A DNA stretch of 64,000 nucleotides from Tsukamurella sp. 8F (GCF_029167375.1 NZ_JARFTP010000024.1:1-64000), one strand, 5' to 3'. Positions 53,204-63,455 are shown, numbered from the stretch's first letter. The notes: generated by a model from the letters alone, not told the origin. Made by a program: numbers and translations.

Positions 53204-54064
53204 ATGACGCTGACACCCGCTGATGTGCACAATGTGGCGTTCAGCAAGCCACCCATCGGCAAGCGCGGGTACAACGAGGACGAGGTGGACCAGTTCCTCG
53301 ATCTCGTCGAGACCGAGCTCGCGCGGCTGGTCGAGGAGAACTCGGACCTGAAGCAGCGCAACGCCGAGCTCGAGCGTGAGCTCGCAGACGCCAAGAAGGC
53401 CAAGCCCGCCGCCGCCCCGACGGCAGCGGCGCCGGAGCCGTCCAGCAGCAGCACGGTCGCCTTCGCGAAGCCGGCCACCGAGGACGCGGCTCCGGCCGAC
53501 GCCACTCCGGCCGCGACCACACCGCTGGCCGCTACGGGCGCGCCGACCAAGTCCGCCGCCGAGCTCGAGGAGCACCAGCTTCGTGCTGCTCGCGTCCTCG
53601 CGATGGCGCAGGACACGGCCGACCGTCTCACCACCAACTCGCGCCAGGAGGCCGAGCAGCTGGTGGCGGACGCCCGTCAGAAGTCCGACGCGATGGTCGC
53701 CGACGCGCGGCAGAAGTCCGAGTCCATGCTCGCGGACGCGCGCCAGCGCTCGGACGCCATGCTCGCGGACGCCCAGACGCGCTCGGAGAACCAGCTGCGC
53801 CAGTCGCAGGAGAAGGCCGACGCTCTGCAGGCCGATGCCGAGCGCAAGCACACCGAGATCATGGGCACGATCAACCAGCAGCGCACCGTGCTGGAGGGGC
53901 GGATCGAGCAGCTCAAGACCTACGAGCGCGAGTACCGTACTCGCCTGAAGACCTACCTGGAGGGCCAGCTCGAGGAGCTGTCCTCGCTGCGCAGCGCGGC
54001 GCCCGTCGATCATGGGACCGGTCAGGGCTTCAACGATCCGGGCAACGCGTCGTTCAACAAGTAA
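53204..54064 (+). CDS. wag31: Polar growth protein DivIVA (Wag31)
   Basis: A 286-residue coiled-coil protein that marks poles and directs peptidoglycan and mycolate synthesis there. The N-terminal DivIVA domain ([20 protein letters not shown], then [18 protein letters not shown]) binds curved membrane. A Pro/Ala-rich linker (about 65-115) is followed by a coiled coil with four near-perfect 11-residue repeats of the type [11 protein letters not shown] (about 152-195), ending in [15 protein letters not shown]. In mycobacteria Wag31 is phosphorylated by PknA/B on a Thr in the linker. GAGGGG precedes the ATG. Confidence 0.96.
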   Translation: MTLTPADVHNVAFSKPPIGKRGYNEDEVDQFLDLVETELARLVEENSDLKQRNAELERELADAKKAKPAAAPTAAAPEPSSSSTVAFAKPATEDAAPADATPAATTPLAATGAPTKSAAELEEHQLRAARVLAMAQDTADRLTTNSRQEAEQLVADARQKSDAMVADARQKSESMLADARQRSDAMLADAQTRSENQLRQSQEKADALQADAERKHTEIMGTINQQRTVLEGRIEQLKTYEREYRTRLKTYLEGQLEELSSLRSAAPVDHGTGQGFNDPGNASFNK

Positions 54065-54100
54065 CGAGTCGGCGCCCGCCGGGCAGATGAGGGGATACGG

Positions 54101-54952
54101 ATGCTGATAGCCGCGCTCGCAGCGACGGTGATCGGGTTCGTCCTGCTCGTCGTCGCGCTCATCACCGCCAACATGTGGCTGGCGGTGGCGTGTGTCGCGG
54201 TGAGTGTCGTCGGCGTCCTCCTGCTGCTCGGAGATGTTCTGACGTACCGCCGCGCCGAACGCGACCCCGGCGGTCGGGACACGGGTGGTGGCCGCGGGGG
54301 TACCGCGGCCGGTGCGGCGGGTGCCGTCGGCGCGGCGGGTGCTGCTTCCGCCGCACATTCGAAGGCCGACCACGAATCCGGAGCGGCTGCCGCGGATTCT
54401 GCGACCGGGGCCCCCGTGGCCGCCGACGCCGGTGCGGCGGACCCCACACGCGGCGACGAATGGTCCACCGAGGACGTCGGCGGGACTTCGCCCGATAGCG
54501 CGGGCGAAGAGAGCGCTCCGGGCCCCGCTGTCGGGCACGAGGAGTTCGGCCACCACGACGAGACGCCGACCCGGGACTTCTCGATCGATTACGGCCGCGT
54601 ATCGGCCGTGCAGTGGGCGCACGAGGGTGCCGCCGATACTGACGACGAGGGGGAGCAGGAGCTCTACGGCTCGGACGTCCAGGGGCGCGCAGGATCGTCC
54701 GAGCGGTCCGGTTCGCCGGCACGGTCCGGCGGCTACGACCCCGACAAGACCGACTTCATCGAGCGAGTGGAGGACGCTCCGTCCTGGGGTTCGGACTCCT
54801 GGCAGCATCCCGACGCGGACTCGTCGGCCGCGGAAGAGACTGCGAACCGGGCAGCCCGTCCACGGGACGAGACCCCGGAGACACGCGACGTGCGGCGGCC
54901 CTCGCCGACCGACAGCACGACGGAGTTCCCCCGTCCCGACTTGGACGACTGA
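54101..54952 (+). CDS. Hypothetical membrane protein with long acidic tail
   Basis: A 283-residue protein with two N-terminal transmembrane helices (LIAALAATVIGFVLLVVALI and MWLAVACVAVSVVGVLLLL) and a long hydrophilic tail. The tail starts Gly/Ala-rich (about 57-105), then becomes acidic and Ser/Thr/Asp/Glu-rich, ending TTEFPRPDLDD. A short ordered-looking segment (FSIDYGRVSAVQWAHEG) is in the middle. Position after wag31 suggests relation to Rv2144c-like membrane proteins. No function can be assigned; it could be a polar membrane adaptor. Confidence 0.75.
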   Translation: MLIAALAATVIGFVLLVVALITANMWLAVACVAVSVVGVLLLLGDVLTYRRAERDPGGRDTGGGRGGTAAGAAGAVGAAGAASAAHSKADHESGAAAADSATGAPVAADAGAADPTRGDEWSTEDVGGTSPDSAGEESAPGPAVGHEEFGHHDETPTRDFSIDYGRVSAVQWAHEGAADTDDEGEQELYGSDVQGRAGSSERSGSPARSGGYDPDKTDFIERVEDAPSWGSDSWQHPDADSSAAEETANRAARPRDETPETRDVRRPSPTDSTTEFPRPDLDD

Positions 54953-55046
54953 CGTCGGTACGAGCCACGGTGCACTGTGTACGGTGTCCGACCGGTCGCG
55001 GCGCATGTACCTGCAGCACGTGGAATAACCGGTGGGGCACGTCCCT

Positions 55047-55052
55047 TACACT
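55047..55052 (+). promoter_or_regulatory. Probable -10 box of ileS leader transcript
   Basis: TACACT lies about 210 bases upstream of ileS, just before the T-box leader; transcription would start near 55059. The -35 region is weak. Confidence 0.5.
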
Positions 55053-55058
55053 GGTATC

Positions 55059-55267
55059 TGCATCGATCCGGCTATCACCGGGGAGCATCCGGAAGAACGG
55101 GCGCGAGCCTCAGTAGAACCGGACGGGCGCGGCCCGTCACAGCCGAACGAAGTGGCTGCATCCGTCTCGCGGTGCGGCAAGCGGGGTGGTACCGCGGTAC
55201 CCGGCGACGCCGGGCGTCGTCCCCGTGCCAGGCAGGCACGAGCGACGAGGCATGAGGAGACGACGCC
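55059..55267 (+). promoter_or_regulatory. Translational T-box riboswitch (isoleucine) upstream of ileS
   Basis: The 315-bp gap before ileS holds a T-box leader. The specifier loop region GATCCGGCTATCACCGGGG carries the Ile codon ATC (55074-55076), followed by the stem I/linker AGCATCCGGAAGAACGG typical of actinobacterial ileS leaders. The T-box core TGGTACCGCG is at 55187-55196. GGCGTCGTC (55213-55221) is complementary to GACGACGCC (55259-55267), which abuts the GTG and covers part of the GAGGAG ribosome site. Uncharged tRNA-Ile should free the ribosome site, so control is translational. Confidence 0.9.
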
Positions 55268-58200
55268 GTGGGTGAGCAGACCCGCCCCTATCCCAAGACC
55301 GACATGACCGGCTCCGGCGCGGTCGGTAGCCCATCGTTCCCCGACCTCGAGGAGCGCGTTCTGGCCTACTGGGCGAAGGACGACACGTTCCGCAGGTCGA
55401 TCGAGGGGCGCGAGGGTGCCGAGGAGTTCGTCTTCTACGACGGCCCGCCGTTCGCCAACGGGCTGCCGCATTACGGCCACCTGCTCACGGGCTACGTCAA
55501 GGATCTGATCCCGCGCTACCGAACCATGCGCGGCTACAAGGTCGACCGGCGCTTCGGTTGGGACACCCACGGCCTCCCGGCAGAGCTCGAGGCCGAGCGC
55601 CAGCTCGGGATAACCGACAAGTCCGAGATCGAGACCATGGGCGTGGAGAAGTTCAACGACTACTGCCGCACGTCGGTGCTCCGGTACACGGACCAGTGGC
55701 GTGACTACGTGACCCGCCAGGCGCGCTGGGTCGACTTCGACAACGACTACAAGACGCTCGACATCGACTTCATGGAGTCGGTGATGTGGGCGTTCAAGAG
55801 CCTCTACGACAAGGGTCTGATCTACCAGGGCTATCGCGTGCTGCCGTACTCCTGGTCTGAGCAGACCCCGCTCTCCAACGCCGAGTCCAAGCTCGACGAT
55901 GCGTACAAGATGCGCCAGGACCCGGCGGTCACCGTGGGTATGCCGTTGCGTACCAAGGGGACGAAGCTCGAGGCCCTCGACGGCGTGCAGGCGCTCATCT
56001 GGACTACCACGCCGTGGACCCTGCCGTCGAACCTCGCCATCGCGGTGCACCCCGAGCTCGACTACGTGCACGTCGTCGGCGCCGACGGTGGCGAGTATCT
56101 GTTGGCCGAGGCGCGACTGCCCCAGTACGCGCGGGAGCTGGGGGATGAGCCGCCGGTCAAGGGACGCTACAAGGGGGCGGATCTCGAATTCGCCGCTTAC
56201 GAACCGCCTTTCGACTTCTTCGCGGGGCACCCCAAGGCTCACGTGACGTTGCTGGCCGACTACGTAACCACCGATTCCGGCACCGGCGTTGTCCACCTCG
56301 CGCCCGCATTCGGTGAGGAGGACATGGACCTCGCCACGGGCGCGTACGGCATCGAGGTGGTGCAGCCGCTGGACCCGGGCGGAAAGTTCACATCCGCGGT
56401 GCCGCCGTACGAGGGGATGCTCGTCTTCGACGCGAACCCGGTGATCATCAAGGACCTCAAGGCCGCCGGAAAGCTGTTGCGGCACGAGACGATCGAGCAC
56501 AGCTATCCGCACAGCTGGCGCTCCGGGCAACCGCTCATCTACATGGCCGTGACGTCCTGGTTCGTCGAGGTGACGCGCGTCCGCGATCGCATGGTCGAGC
56601 TCAACCAGCAGATCACGTGGGTGCCCGAGCACATCCGCGACGGTCAGTTCGGCAAGTGGCTGGAGGGCGCGCACGACTGGAGTATCAGCCGGAACCGTTA
56701 CTGGGGCGCGCCGATACCGGTCTGGGTGTCGGACGATCCGCAGTACCCGCGCGTCGACGTCTACGGCTCGCTCGATGAACTGGAGCGTGACTTCGGCGTG
56801 CGCCCCGCCAACCTGCATCGTCCCTACATCGACGAGCTGACCCGACCCAACCCGGACGACCCGAGTGGGCGCTCGACGATGCGCCGCGTGCCCGAGGTAC
56901 TGGACTGCTGGTTCGAGTCGGGGTCGATGCCGTTCGCTCAGGTGCATTACCCGTTCGAGAATCAGGCCTGGTTCGAGACGCACTACCCGGGCGACTTCAT
57001 CGTCGAGTACAACGGGCAGACCCGCGCCTGGTTCTACTACCTGCATGTGCTGGCGACGGCGCTGTTCGACCGCCCGTCCTTCCGCACGTGCGCGGCGCAC
57101 GGAATCGTGCTCGGCGACGACGGCCTCAAGATGTCGAAGAGCAAGCGCAACTATCCGGACGTCAACGAGGTGTTGGGTCGCGACGGCTCCGACGCGATGC
57201 GCTGGTTCCTCATGGCCAGCCCGATCCTGCGCGGCGGAAACCTGGTCGTCACCGAGCAGGGTATCCGGGAGGGCGTCCGCCAGGCGCTGCTGCCGCTGTG
57301 GAACGCGTACAGTTTCTTCGCGCTGTACGCGGAGGGTGAGGCGACATGGCGCACCGATTCGGTGGACCCGCTGGACCGGTACATCCTGGCGAAGCTGGCG
57401 CTGACGCGCGACGCCGTGACGGCGGCGCTCGAGGTCACGCGGATCGACGACGCATGCGACGAGATCCGGTTGTTCCTCGACGCTCTGACCAATTGGTATG
57501 TGCGCCGCTCGCGTTCGCGTTTCTGGGAGGGCAGCGACAAGGACGCCTTCGACACCCTCTACACCGTTCTCGAGACCGTGTGCCGCATCGCCGCTCCGCT
57601 GCTCCCGATGGCGACCGAGGTCATCTGGCGTGGTCTCACGGGGCGCGAATCGGTGCATCTCGCGGACTGGCCCGAGGCGGACGCGCTGCCACACGACGAC
57701 GAGCTCGTCGCCGCGATGGACGATGTGCGCGAGGTGTGTTCGGCTGCATCGTCGGTGCGCAAGGCGAACCGGTTGCGCGTGCGGCTCCCGCTGCACGAGC
57801 TCACCGTCGCCGGCCCGAACTCGGAGCGGCTCGAGCCGCTCAAGGCACTCATCCGCGACGAGGTCAACGTCAAGGACGTCCGGTTGTCCACCGACACCGA
57901 GCGATTCGGCCGCGTCGAGCTCGCTGTCAACGCCCGCGCGGCCGGTCCGCGCCTAGGCAAGGACGTCCAGACGGTCATCAAGGCTGCCAAGGCCGGTGAC
58001 TGGTCCGAGTCGGGCGGAGCGATCACCGTCGGTGGGGTACCGATGCAGGAGGGCGAGTACACGCGCAGGCTCGTTGCGACGCAGCCGGATTCGACGGCTG
58101 AGCTGCCGGGAGGCGCGGGCCTGGTGGTTCTCGACCTCACGGTGACCGAGGACCTGGAGGCCGAAGGCTGGGCCAAGGATCGGATCCGCGAGCTGCAGGA

Positions 58201-58420
58201 GGCGCGCCGGGCGGCGAACCTCGATGTGTCCGACCGTATCTCGCTTGTGCTCGCAGTGCCCGCCGACCGCCAGGAGTGGGCGCTACGGCACCGCGCTCTC
58301 ATCGCTGGCGAGGTGCTCGCCACGTCGTTCGAGGTCGTAGACGATCTGCCTGTGGGTACAGACGGTGCGGACCCGGTCGACGTCGGCGACGGCGTGACCG
58401 CGAAGCTCACTGTGGCGTAG
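55268..58420 (+). CDS. ileS: Isoleucyl-tRNA synthetase
   Basis: A 1050-residue class Ia synthetase that charges tRNA-Ile. The HIGH-type motif reads GLPHYGH (about residues 65-71) in [18 protein letters not shown], and KMSKS is intact near 621 ([12 protein letters not shown]). The CP1 editing domain has [13 protein letters not shown] and a [22 protein letters not shown] segment. The length and the anticodon-binding region fit the actinobacterial/eukaryote-like IleS type. Expression is under the upstream T-box. In M. tuberculosis ileS is elsewhere; adjacency to divIVA is shared with Corynebacterium. Confidence 0.97.
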   Translation: MGEQTRPYPKTDMTGSGAVGSPSFPDLEERVLAYWAKDDTFRRSIEGREGAEEFVFYDGPPFANGLPHYGHLLTGYVKDLIPRYRTMRGYKVDRRFGWDTHGLPAELEAERQLGITDKSEIETMGVEKFNDYCRTSVLRYTDQWRDYVTRQARWVDFDNDYKTLDIDFMESVMWAFKSLYDKGLIYQGYRVLPYSWSEQTPLSNAESKLDDAYKMRQDPAVTVGMPLRTKGTKLEALDGVQALIWTTTPWTLPSNLAIAVHPELDYVHVVGADGGEYLLAEARLPQYARELGDEPPVKGRYKGADLEFAAYEPPFDFFAGHPKAHVTLLADYVTTDSGTGVVHLAPAFGEEDMDLATGAYGIEVVQPLDPGGKFTSAVPPYEGMLVFDANPVIIKDLKAAGKLLRHETIEHSYPHSWRSGQPLIYMAVTSWFVEVTRVRDRMVELNQQITWVPEHIRDGQFGKWLEGAHDWSISRNRYWGAPIPVWVSDDPQYPRVDVYGSLDELERDFGVRPANLHRPYIDELTRPNPDDPSGRSTMRRVPEVLDCWFESGSMPFAQVHYPFENQAWFETHYPGDFIVEYNGQTRAWFYYLHVLATALFDRPSFRTCAAHGIVLGDDGLKMSKSKRNYPDVNEVLGRDGSDAMRWFLMASPILRGGNLVVTEQGIREGVRQALLPLWNAYSFFALYAEGEATWRTDSVDPLDRYILAKLALTRDAVTAALEVTRIDDACDEIRLFLDALTNWYVRRSRSRFWEGSDKDAFDTLYTVLETVCRIAAPLLPMATEVIWRGLTGRESVHLADWPEADALPHDDELVAAMDDVREVCSAASSVRKANRLRVRLPLHELTVAGPNSERLEPLKALIRDEVNVKDVRLSTDTERFGRVELAVNARAAGPRLGKDVQTVIKAAKAGDWSESGGAITVGGVPMQEGEYTRRLVATQPDSTAELPGGAGLVVLDLTVTEDLEAEGWAKDRIRELQEARRAANLDVSDRISLVLAVPADRQEWALRHRALIAGEVLATSFEVVDDLPVGTDGADPVDVGDGVTAKLTVA

Positions 58421-58428
58421 GCGGTCCC

Positions 58429-59829
58429 ATGGCCGCCCGCTGGGTGCTGCACTTCGACATGGACGCGTTCTTCGCATCCGTGGAGCAGCTCACGCGGCCG
58501 ACTCTGCGCGGCCGTCCGGTCCTCGTCGGGGGGCTGGGCGGCCGCGGCGTCGTCGCCGGTGCGAGTTACGAGGCCCGCGTGTACGGCGCGCGCTCGGCGA
58601 TGCCGATGCACCAGGCGCGCAGGCTCGTCGGGAACGGAGCCGTCGTCCTGCCGCCGCGGGGCGCGGTCTATTCGGCGGCCAGCCGCCGCGTCTTCGGGGC
58701 CGTCCGCGAGCTCGTACCCGTACTCGAGACCCTGTCCTTCGATGAGGCGTTCGGGGAGCCGGAGGAACTGGCCGGCGCCGAGAAGCCCGACGTCGTCGCG
58801 TTCGCCGAGAACCTGCGCGCCCGGATCCGCGTAGCGACCGGCCTCACGGCGTCGGTGGGCGCGGGTGCGGGCAAACAGACGGCGAAGATCGCTTCCGGGC
58901 TGGCCAAGCCGGACGGCGTGCTGGTGATCGCGCCGCACGAGCAGCAGGCCGTGCTGGACCCGCTTCCCGTGCGGAAGCTGTGGGGGATAGGCCCGGTGGC
59001 AGGGGATCGTTTGGCGCGCTTGGGGATCGAGACCATCGGGCAGTTCGCGGCGCTGTCGGATGTCGAAGTGGCGTCGGTGCTGGGAACTACGGTCGGGCCC
59101 GCTTTGCAGTCGCTGGCCCGCGGCGTCGACGATCGACCCGTCACGGTCCGCGCCGAGGCGAAGCAGATCAGCGCCGAGCACACGCTCGAGCGCGATGTCA
59201 CCTCCCTCCCGGCTCTGCGTCGGGAGATCGAGCGCAGTTGCGACGGCGCTCTGCGCCGGCTCGAGCGGGACGGGCGTGGGGCGCGCACCGTGGTGCTCAA
59301 GCTCAAGCGGTCGGACATGTCGATCCTCACGCGCTCGGCGACGCTGCCATACGCGACGACGGACCGCACCGCGCTCCTCGCGCAGGCGCAGCGGCTCGCT
59401 CTCGATCCCGTGGACGTGGGAGCGATCCGGCTCGTCGGCGTCGGATTCTCGGGCCTGAGTACCGTCGAACAATTCGCGCTCTTTCCAGAGTTCGACGGTG
59501 TCGCTCCGGCCGCCGGGACGTCGGGAGTCGACGCGAGCGTCGAGCCCGAAAGCGGGCCGCACGACGACGGAGCGTCGGCGCCGGGCCCGGCCGCCGGTAC
59601 GGCGGTTCCGACGGAGCAGCGGTGGCGGACGGGAATGGACGTACGGCACAGCGAATTCGGTCATGGATGGATACAGGGCTCGGGACACGGCGTAGTGTCG
59701 GTGAGATTCGAGACCCGGACGACGGGTCCGGGGCGCGTGCGGTCGTTCCCAGTGGACGATCAGGGGCTCGTGGAGGCCGATCCGATCGACTCGCTCGACT
59801 GGCCGGACCACGACGGTGACAGTGGATGA
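58429..59829 (+). CDS. dinB: DNA polymerase IV (Y family, DinB/DinX-like)
   Basis: A 466-residue translesion polymerase. Catalytic motifs are [12 protein letters not shown] (about residues 8-19) and SFDEAFGE (Asp-Glu pair), with [30 protein letters not shown] and the helix-hairpin-helix [17 protein letters not shown]. The little-finger domain ends near 365; a Gly/Ala/Pro linker and an extra C-terminal domain of about 80 residues ([16 protein letters not shown]) follow, as in Rv1537 (DinX). It lies eight bases after ileS. I see no SOS box or PafBC site before it, so it probably shares the ileS transcript. Confidence 0.94.
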   Translation: MAARWVLHFDMDAFFASVEQLTRPTLRGRPVLVGGLGGRGVVAGASYEARVYGARSAMPMHQARRLVGNGAVVLPPRGAVYSAASRRVFGAVRELVPVLETLSFDEAFGEPEELAGAEKPDVVAFAENLRARIRVATGLTASVGAGAGKQTAKIASGLAKPDGVLVIAPHEQQAVLDPLPVRKLWGIGPVAGDRLARLGIETIGQFAALSDVEVASVLGTTVGPALQSLARGVDDRPVTVRAEAKQISAEHTLERDVTSLPALRREIERSCDGALRRLERDGRGARTVVLKLKRSDMSILTRSATLPYATTDRTALLAQAQRLALDPVDVGAIRLVGVGFSGLSTVEQFALFPEFDGVAPAAGTSGVDASVEPESGPHDDGASAPGPAAGTAVPTEQRWRTGMDVRHSEFGHGWIQGSGHGVVSVRFETRTTGPGRVRSFPVDDQGLVEADPIDSLDWPDHDGDSG

Positions 59830-59866
59830 ACTAGAGGTGATCCGAATCTCTCTGAACCCGTGTATA

Positions 59867-59909
59867 TGCAAACGACGTATCGGTCGGTTACGGTAGTGAA
59901 CCGTTTGCA
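59867..59909. promoter_or_regulatory. Nested inverted repeat upstream of the PAS-GGDEF gene
   Basis: An outer perfect repeat TGCAAACG/CGTTTGCA (59867-59874 and 59902-59909) encloses an inner CGGTT/AACCG stem (59885-59889 and 59899-59903). TACGGT at 59889-59894 could be a -10 box in the loop. It may be an operator over the promoter of the next gene, or the dinB terminator; the lack of a T run favours an operator. Confidence 0.5.
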
Positions 59910-59955
59910 GTCGGAATGAGGCCGAAGACCACGGTCACCAGGGGGAAAGGACGCG

Positions 59956-60792
59956 ATGCAGAGGGAAACCATGCCCGAGCTCGACGCCGACGCCTACTGG
60001 TCGCTGCTCGCGGCCACCGACCTGGCGGTCGTGATCCACGGCGAGGACGGCGCCGTCGTGCAGGCCAACCCAGCGTTCGCCGCGATGCTCGGCTACACGC
60101 TGGAGGAGGCGCTCCAGCTGGACTCGTCGCGTGTGGTGCACCCGGACGACCTCTCGGTCCGCAACGCACAGGCCGACGACATGTTCGCGGGCCTTTCCCA
60201 GGGTGGTGTAGTGCACCGGCGCCTGCTGCACAAGAGCGGTGCGGTGATCCGTGCCCGGGTGCGCAAGGCGGTCGTGCACCGCGGTGACGAGGTGCTGGTA
60301 CTGACGATCATCGAGGAGTGGGGGCCGCTCGGCGACCTCGAACACGATGTGCGGCACGACGCGCTCACGGGTCTGCTCAACCGTCGCGGCCTGTGTGAGG
60401 CGGCGCGCGCCACGTATCCCTACCGGCCCACCTACCTCGCAATGGCCGATGTCGACGATCTGAAGGCGGTCAACGACACCCGCGGCCACGCGGCCGGAGA
60501 TCGGCTGCTGCGTGCGGTGGCGGATGCTCTCCGGGGCGCGCCACTGCCGGGTGCATTGATCGCGCGCTGGTCCGGCGACGAGTTCGTCGTGCTGGTTCCT
60601 GCGGGGGAGGACGGCTCCGGGCCCGCCGACATCGCCGACGTGATCACCGCCGTCACCACGGGTGCCATGGAAGCTCGACGCCCGTGTGTGTCGGTAGGCG
60701 TCACGGTCTTCGATCCCGAGATGGAGGATCTGGACGCCGCCCTCATCCGCGCCGATCGCGAGATGTACTCGGCCAAGCGCGACTACTGCTGA
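59956..60792 (+). CDS. PAS-GGDEF protein, probable diguanylate cyclase
   Basis: A 278-residue soluble signalling protein. Residues about 15-120 form a PAS sensor (VVIHGEDGAVVQANPAFAAMLGYTLEEAL, then HPDDLSVRNAQADDMF). The GGDEF domain (about 130-278) has DALTGLLNRRGLCEA, ADVDDLKAVNDTRGHAAGDRLL and the active-site loop RWSGDEFVVLVP, a SGDEF variant compatible with activity. The second half-site and the C-terminal ADREMYSAKR are present; there is no EAL domain and no obvious RxxD inhibitory site. It should make c-di-GMP, with the ligand sensed by PAS unknown. GGGGGAAAGGA precedes the ATG. Confidence 0.92.
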   Translation: MQRETMPELDADAYWSLLAATDLAVVIHGEDGAVVQANPAFAAMLGYTLEEALQLDSSRVVHPDDLSVRNAQADDMFAGLSQGGVVHRRLLHKSGAVIRARVRKAVVHRGDEVLVLTIIEEWGPLGDLEHDVRHDALTGLLNRRGLCEAARATYPYRPTYLAMADVDDLKAVNDTRGHAAGDRLLRAVADALRGAPLPGALIARWSGDEFVVLVPAGEDGSGPADIADVITAVTTGAMEARRPCVSVGVTVFDPEMEDLDAALIRADREMYSAKRDYC

Positions 60793-60837
60793 ACCCAGCA
60801 GATCACCCGCTGCCTGCCATAACCTGGCGAAGCACCC

Positions 60838-61773
60838 TCACACCGCGAAGTACGTCGTGATCCACTGTTCTCCGACACCGGACGCGAGGAGCGCGAGCAG
60901 CGCGATCCGCGCCTGGCCCGCGCGTAGCCGCCGGGACAGCACGGCGCCCGCCTGCATCAGGTCGAGCGCGCCGCCGCCGCCGCCGTATTCGGCGTCGACG
61001 ACGCCCTCGCACACGCGCGTGCAGACAACGACCGGAACGCCCGCCTCGACGACGTCCCGTACGGCGTCCGCCACCGCGGTCGTCGTGTTCCCGCCGCCCG
61101 TCGCCTGCAGGACCACGCCGTCGACGCCTGCGGCGACGACGCCGCGGAGCACTGCACCGTCGGCGCCCGGATAGGACGACACCACCTCGACTCGCAGGCC
61201 CGCGACAGGACGCGGTGAGAGCAGCATCCGTCGTGGCACGGGCGCCGGCACCTCCGCCCCGCCCGCAAAGGGCTGAGGCCGCGACGTGTGCACCTTCGAG
61301 ACGCCCCGCACCGTCCGGAGTGAGCCGCCGAAGCAGAGCAGTACGCCGTATCCGCGCAGCGACGGATCGGCCGCGGCCGCGATGGCGGCGGCGAGGTTGG
61401 CGGGGCCGTCCGGCTCCGGCGCGTCCGCGGCGCGCTGTGCCCCCGTGAACACGATGGGCCGCGGGTCCGCGTGTGACAGGTCCACGAGGAGCGAGGTCTC
61501 CTCCATGGTGTCCGTACCGTGCGTCACGACGACGCCTGCCACGCCCGGGTCGGCCAGCTCGTCGGCGACGGCCTCGCGCACGGCGTCCAGCTGCTCCAGC
61601 GTGAGGGCCGACGAGTCCACGGTGAACAGGTCCCGCGTCGCGACCTCCACGTCGGCGGGCGCAAGCCCCGCGACCAGGTCCGCCGACGTGACACTCGCCA
61701 CCGCCGCCCCCGTGTCGTCGCGGCGGCTCGCGATGGTTCCTCCGGTGGACAGGACGGCGACACGGGTGGTCAT
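60838..61773 (-). CDS. ansA: L-asparaginase
   Basis: A 311-residue type I/II bacterial asparaginase that hydrolyses asparagine to aspartate and ammonia. The catalytic threonines are in VLSTGGTIAS and VVTHGTDTMEETS, with the Lys/Asp partners in the latter block; GVDGVVLQATGGGNTTT is the C-terminal dimer region. There is no signal peptide, so it is probably cytoplasmic. In M. tuberculosis ansA (Rv1538c) also lies between dinX and lspA. The gene converges with the PAS-GGDEF gene and diverges from the lipoprotein. Confidence 0.93.
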   Translation of the reverse strand: MTTRVAVLSTGGTIASRRDDTGAAVASVTSADLVAGLAPADVEVATRDLFTVDSSALTLEQLDAVREAVADELADPGVAGVVVTHGTDTMEETSLLVDLSHADPRPIVFTGAQRAADAPEPDGPANLAAAIAAAADPSLRGYGVLLCFGGSLRTVRGVSKVHTSRPQPFAGGAEVPAPVPRRMLLSPRPVAGLRVEVVSSYPGADGAVLRGVVAAGVDGVVLQATGGGNTTTAVADAVRDVVEAGVPVVVCTRVCEGVVDAEYGGGGGALDLMQAGAVLSRRLRAGQARIALLALLASGVGEQWITTYFAV

Positions 61774-61888
61774 GCGAGCAGCTTCGACGCTCCGGCCGGA
61801 TCGGTCAATACGGCCGCGGGTGGAGATCGGTTGGCATAGTGGTCTACGTTGACCAGCCGACGACCACCGCAGCAAAGGACAGTGTGAC

Positions 61889-62386
61889 GTGAAGTACGGC
61901 AAGACCCTGGTGGCCACGATGGCGGCGCTCGCGGCCGTGTCCCTGGCGGGGTGCTCGTCCGGTGACGACCTGAAGCCGCCGCCCCCGCTCAGCGCAACCG
62001 CCGCCGCGGACCAGGCGGATTCGACGTCCGCCAACAAGGCGCCCACCGCGGCGCAGCTCGAGGCCATGCTGAACCGGGCCATCGACCCGGACGTGCCCTC
62101 GAAGGAGAAGATCGATCTGGTGCAGGGCGCGACCGCCGCCGACGCGCCGATGTTCGACGAACTGGTCAAGATCCGCAAGGACAACCCGAAGTTCACGTGG
62201 CAGCTGGGCACGCCGAAGCTCGCTACGCCCGGACAGGCGACGGCGACCGTGTCGGCCATGGTCAACGGGCAGAACCAGAGCGCCGATGTGACCTTCGTTT
62301 TCGACGACGGCAAGTGGAAGCTCCAGCGCACCTACGCATGCGGCATGCTGCAGCAGCTGGGTCGCTCCACCCCTTCCTGCGGCTAG
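61889..62386 (+). CDS. MTB12-like secreted lipoprotein
   Basis: A 165-residue lipoprotein: signal peptide (TLVATMAALAAVSLAGC) with lipobox LAGC, then a Pro/Ala/Ser linker and a small alpha/beta domain. The domain segments PTAAQLEAMLNRAIDPDVPS, KEKIDLVQGA, FTWQLGTPKLATPG and WKLQRTYACGML resemble the low-molecular-weight antigen MTB12 family of mycobacteria, which has a NTF2/cystatin-like fold and unknown function. A Cys pair near the end (ACGML, SCG) could form a disulfide. GTG start with AAAGGA upstream. Confidence 0.87.
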   Translation: MKYGKTLVATMAALAAVSLAGCSSGDDLKPPPPLSATAAADQADSTSANKAPTAAQLEAMLNRAIDPDVPSKEKIDLVQGATAADAPMFDELVKIRKDNPKFTWQLGTPKLATPGQATATVSAMVNGQNQSADVTFVFDDGKWKLQRTYACGMLQQLGRSTPSCG

Positions 62387-62413
62387 GCCCCCGCGGGAAG
62401 GACCGGCGCAGGA

Positions 62414-63403
62414 TCAGCCCCCGAACCGGTACGTGAAACCGGTCTTCTGCACGAGGGTGCGGCCCTGCTCGTCGCCGGTCAGGGTGCGGCCACCCTGCAA
62501 CGTCACACCGCCCGCGGTGGGGAGCGGCAGGCCGGCGTCGAGATCGACGTCGGCCGGTCCCTCGGACGTGTAGCTCGTGATCGCCAGCTGCGTGTTGCTG
62601 CCGGGCACCCGGAAGACCGAGTCGTCGGGGGACTCGTCCACGTGGGCGGTGAGTTCGACGGTGCCCGAGACCCCGACGGTCTTCGCCGTCACCGTCATCG
62701 TCTGGGTGAGGTCGGTCTCCCCGGTCAGCCGGCGGGTGACGGTCCACCGCGCGCCAGCGCCCACGGGATCCGCGGGTAGCGCGACCGTGCGGCTGAGAGT
62801 CTGCAGCAGGGCCTGTTCGAAGGTCGACTGTGCCTCCGCCGCCACGCCCGCCGGCGGTGCGAGGGTGATAGACCTCGCCTGCCCGTCGCTGGTCGCGCGC
62901 AGGTGCCCGACGGTGCCCGCCTCCGGCGAGAGTGACTGTGTCAGAGCCGGATCCGTGGACGTAGGGGCCCCGAAGAACAGCGCGACGTCGCCCGGGTCCG
63001 AGCACGACGGCTGGGCCGTGATCGGAAGCGTGACGTCACGGTTGCCGCCGGACGGCTGGTCCCCGGTCACCTGGGACACCTGCAGGGAGTTGGTGAACAG
63101 CTTCGTGACCTGCGTACGGGCGGGACGCTGCGCCAGCAGCCGCCGGGGCTCGGAGCCCGGATCCGTGACCTTCACGGTCGCGGCGGGGATGTCGACGGTG
63201 ACCGCGCCCGGCGCAGGCTGTGGCAGCGCCGTGGCGCATCCCGCCGATGCGGCGGGTGCCGGGACGGAGGGCCGCGGCGGTGCACTGCCGGGGCCGGAGC
63301 TCGGCGAGGCGCCGGGTCCGGACGCGCCGCACGCGGCGACGGTGGACAACGGCAGGACCAGGGCCGCGACCAGATGTCTGCGGCGGGCTCGGGAGGCACT
63401 CAT
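62414..63403 (-). CDS. Hypothetical lipoprotein
   Basis: A 329-residue putative lipoprotein I cannot place in a named family with confidence. The signal peptide (RRRHLVAALVLPLSTVAAC) has a VAAC lipobox. A Ser/Pro/Gly-rich linker (about 27-60) leads to a beta-rich domain with GAGARWTVTRRLTGETDLTQTMTV-type strands and a C-terminal YRFGG. The phrase VGAGARWTV is reminiscent of secreted DUF6263-type proteins, a weak guess. It is convergent with the MTB12-like gene and divergent from lspA. Confidence 0.75.
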   Translation of the reverse strand: MSASRARRRHLVAALVLPLSTVAACGASGPGASPSSGPGSAPPRPSVPAPAASAGCATALPQPAPGAVTVDIPAATVKVTDPGSEPRRLLAQRPARTQVTKLFTNSLQVSQVTGDQPSGGNRDVTLPITAQPSCSDPGDVALFFGAPTSTDPALTQSLSPEAGTVGHLRATSDGQARSITLAPPAGVAAEAQSTFEQALLQTLSRTVALPADPVGAGARWTVTRRLTGETDLTQTMTVTAKTVGVSGTVELTAHVDESPDDSVFRVPGSNTQLAITSYTSEGPADVDLDAGLPLPTAGGVTLQGGRTLTGDEQGRTLVQKTGFTYRFGG

Positions 63404-63455
63404 ATCGGGTGCGACGGTACCGGCCTGCGGCCACCACGCCACCGCGTAGGGGATC

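Noticed and set aside
54953-55267. Search for a tRNA gene in the gap before ileS, prompted by its stem-rich sequence
   Set aside because: No acceptor stem or TTCGAATC-type T arm is present; the conserved elements are those of a T-box leader.
58380-58429. SOS or PafBC element for dinB
   Set aside because: The eight-base gap after ileS and the preceding coding sequence contain neither TCGAAC/GTTCGA nor TTGTCRGTG motifs.
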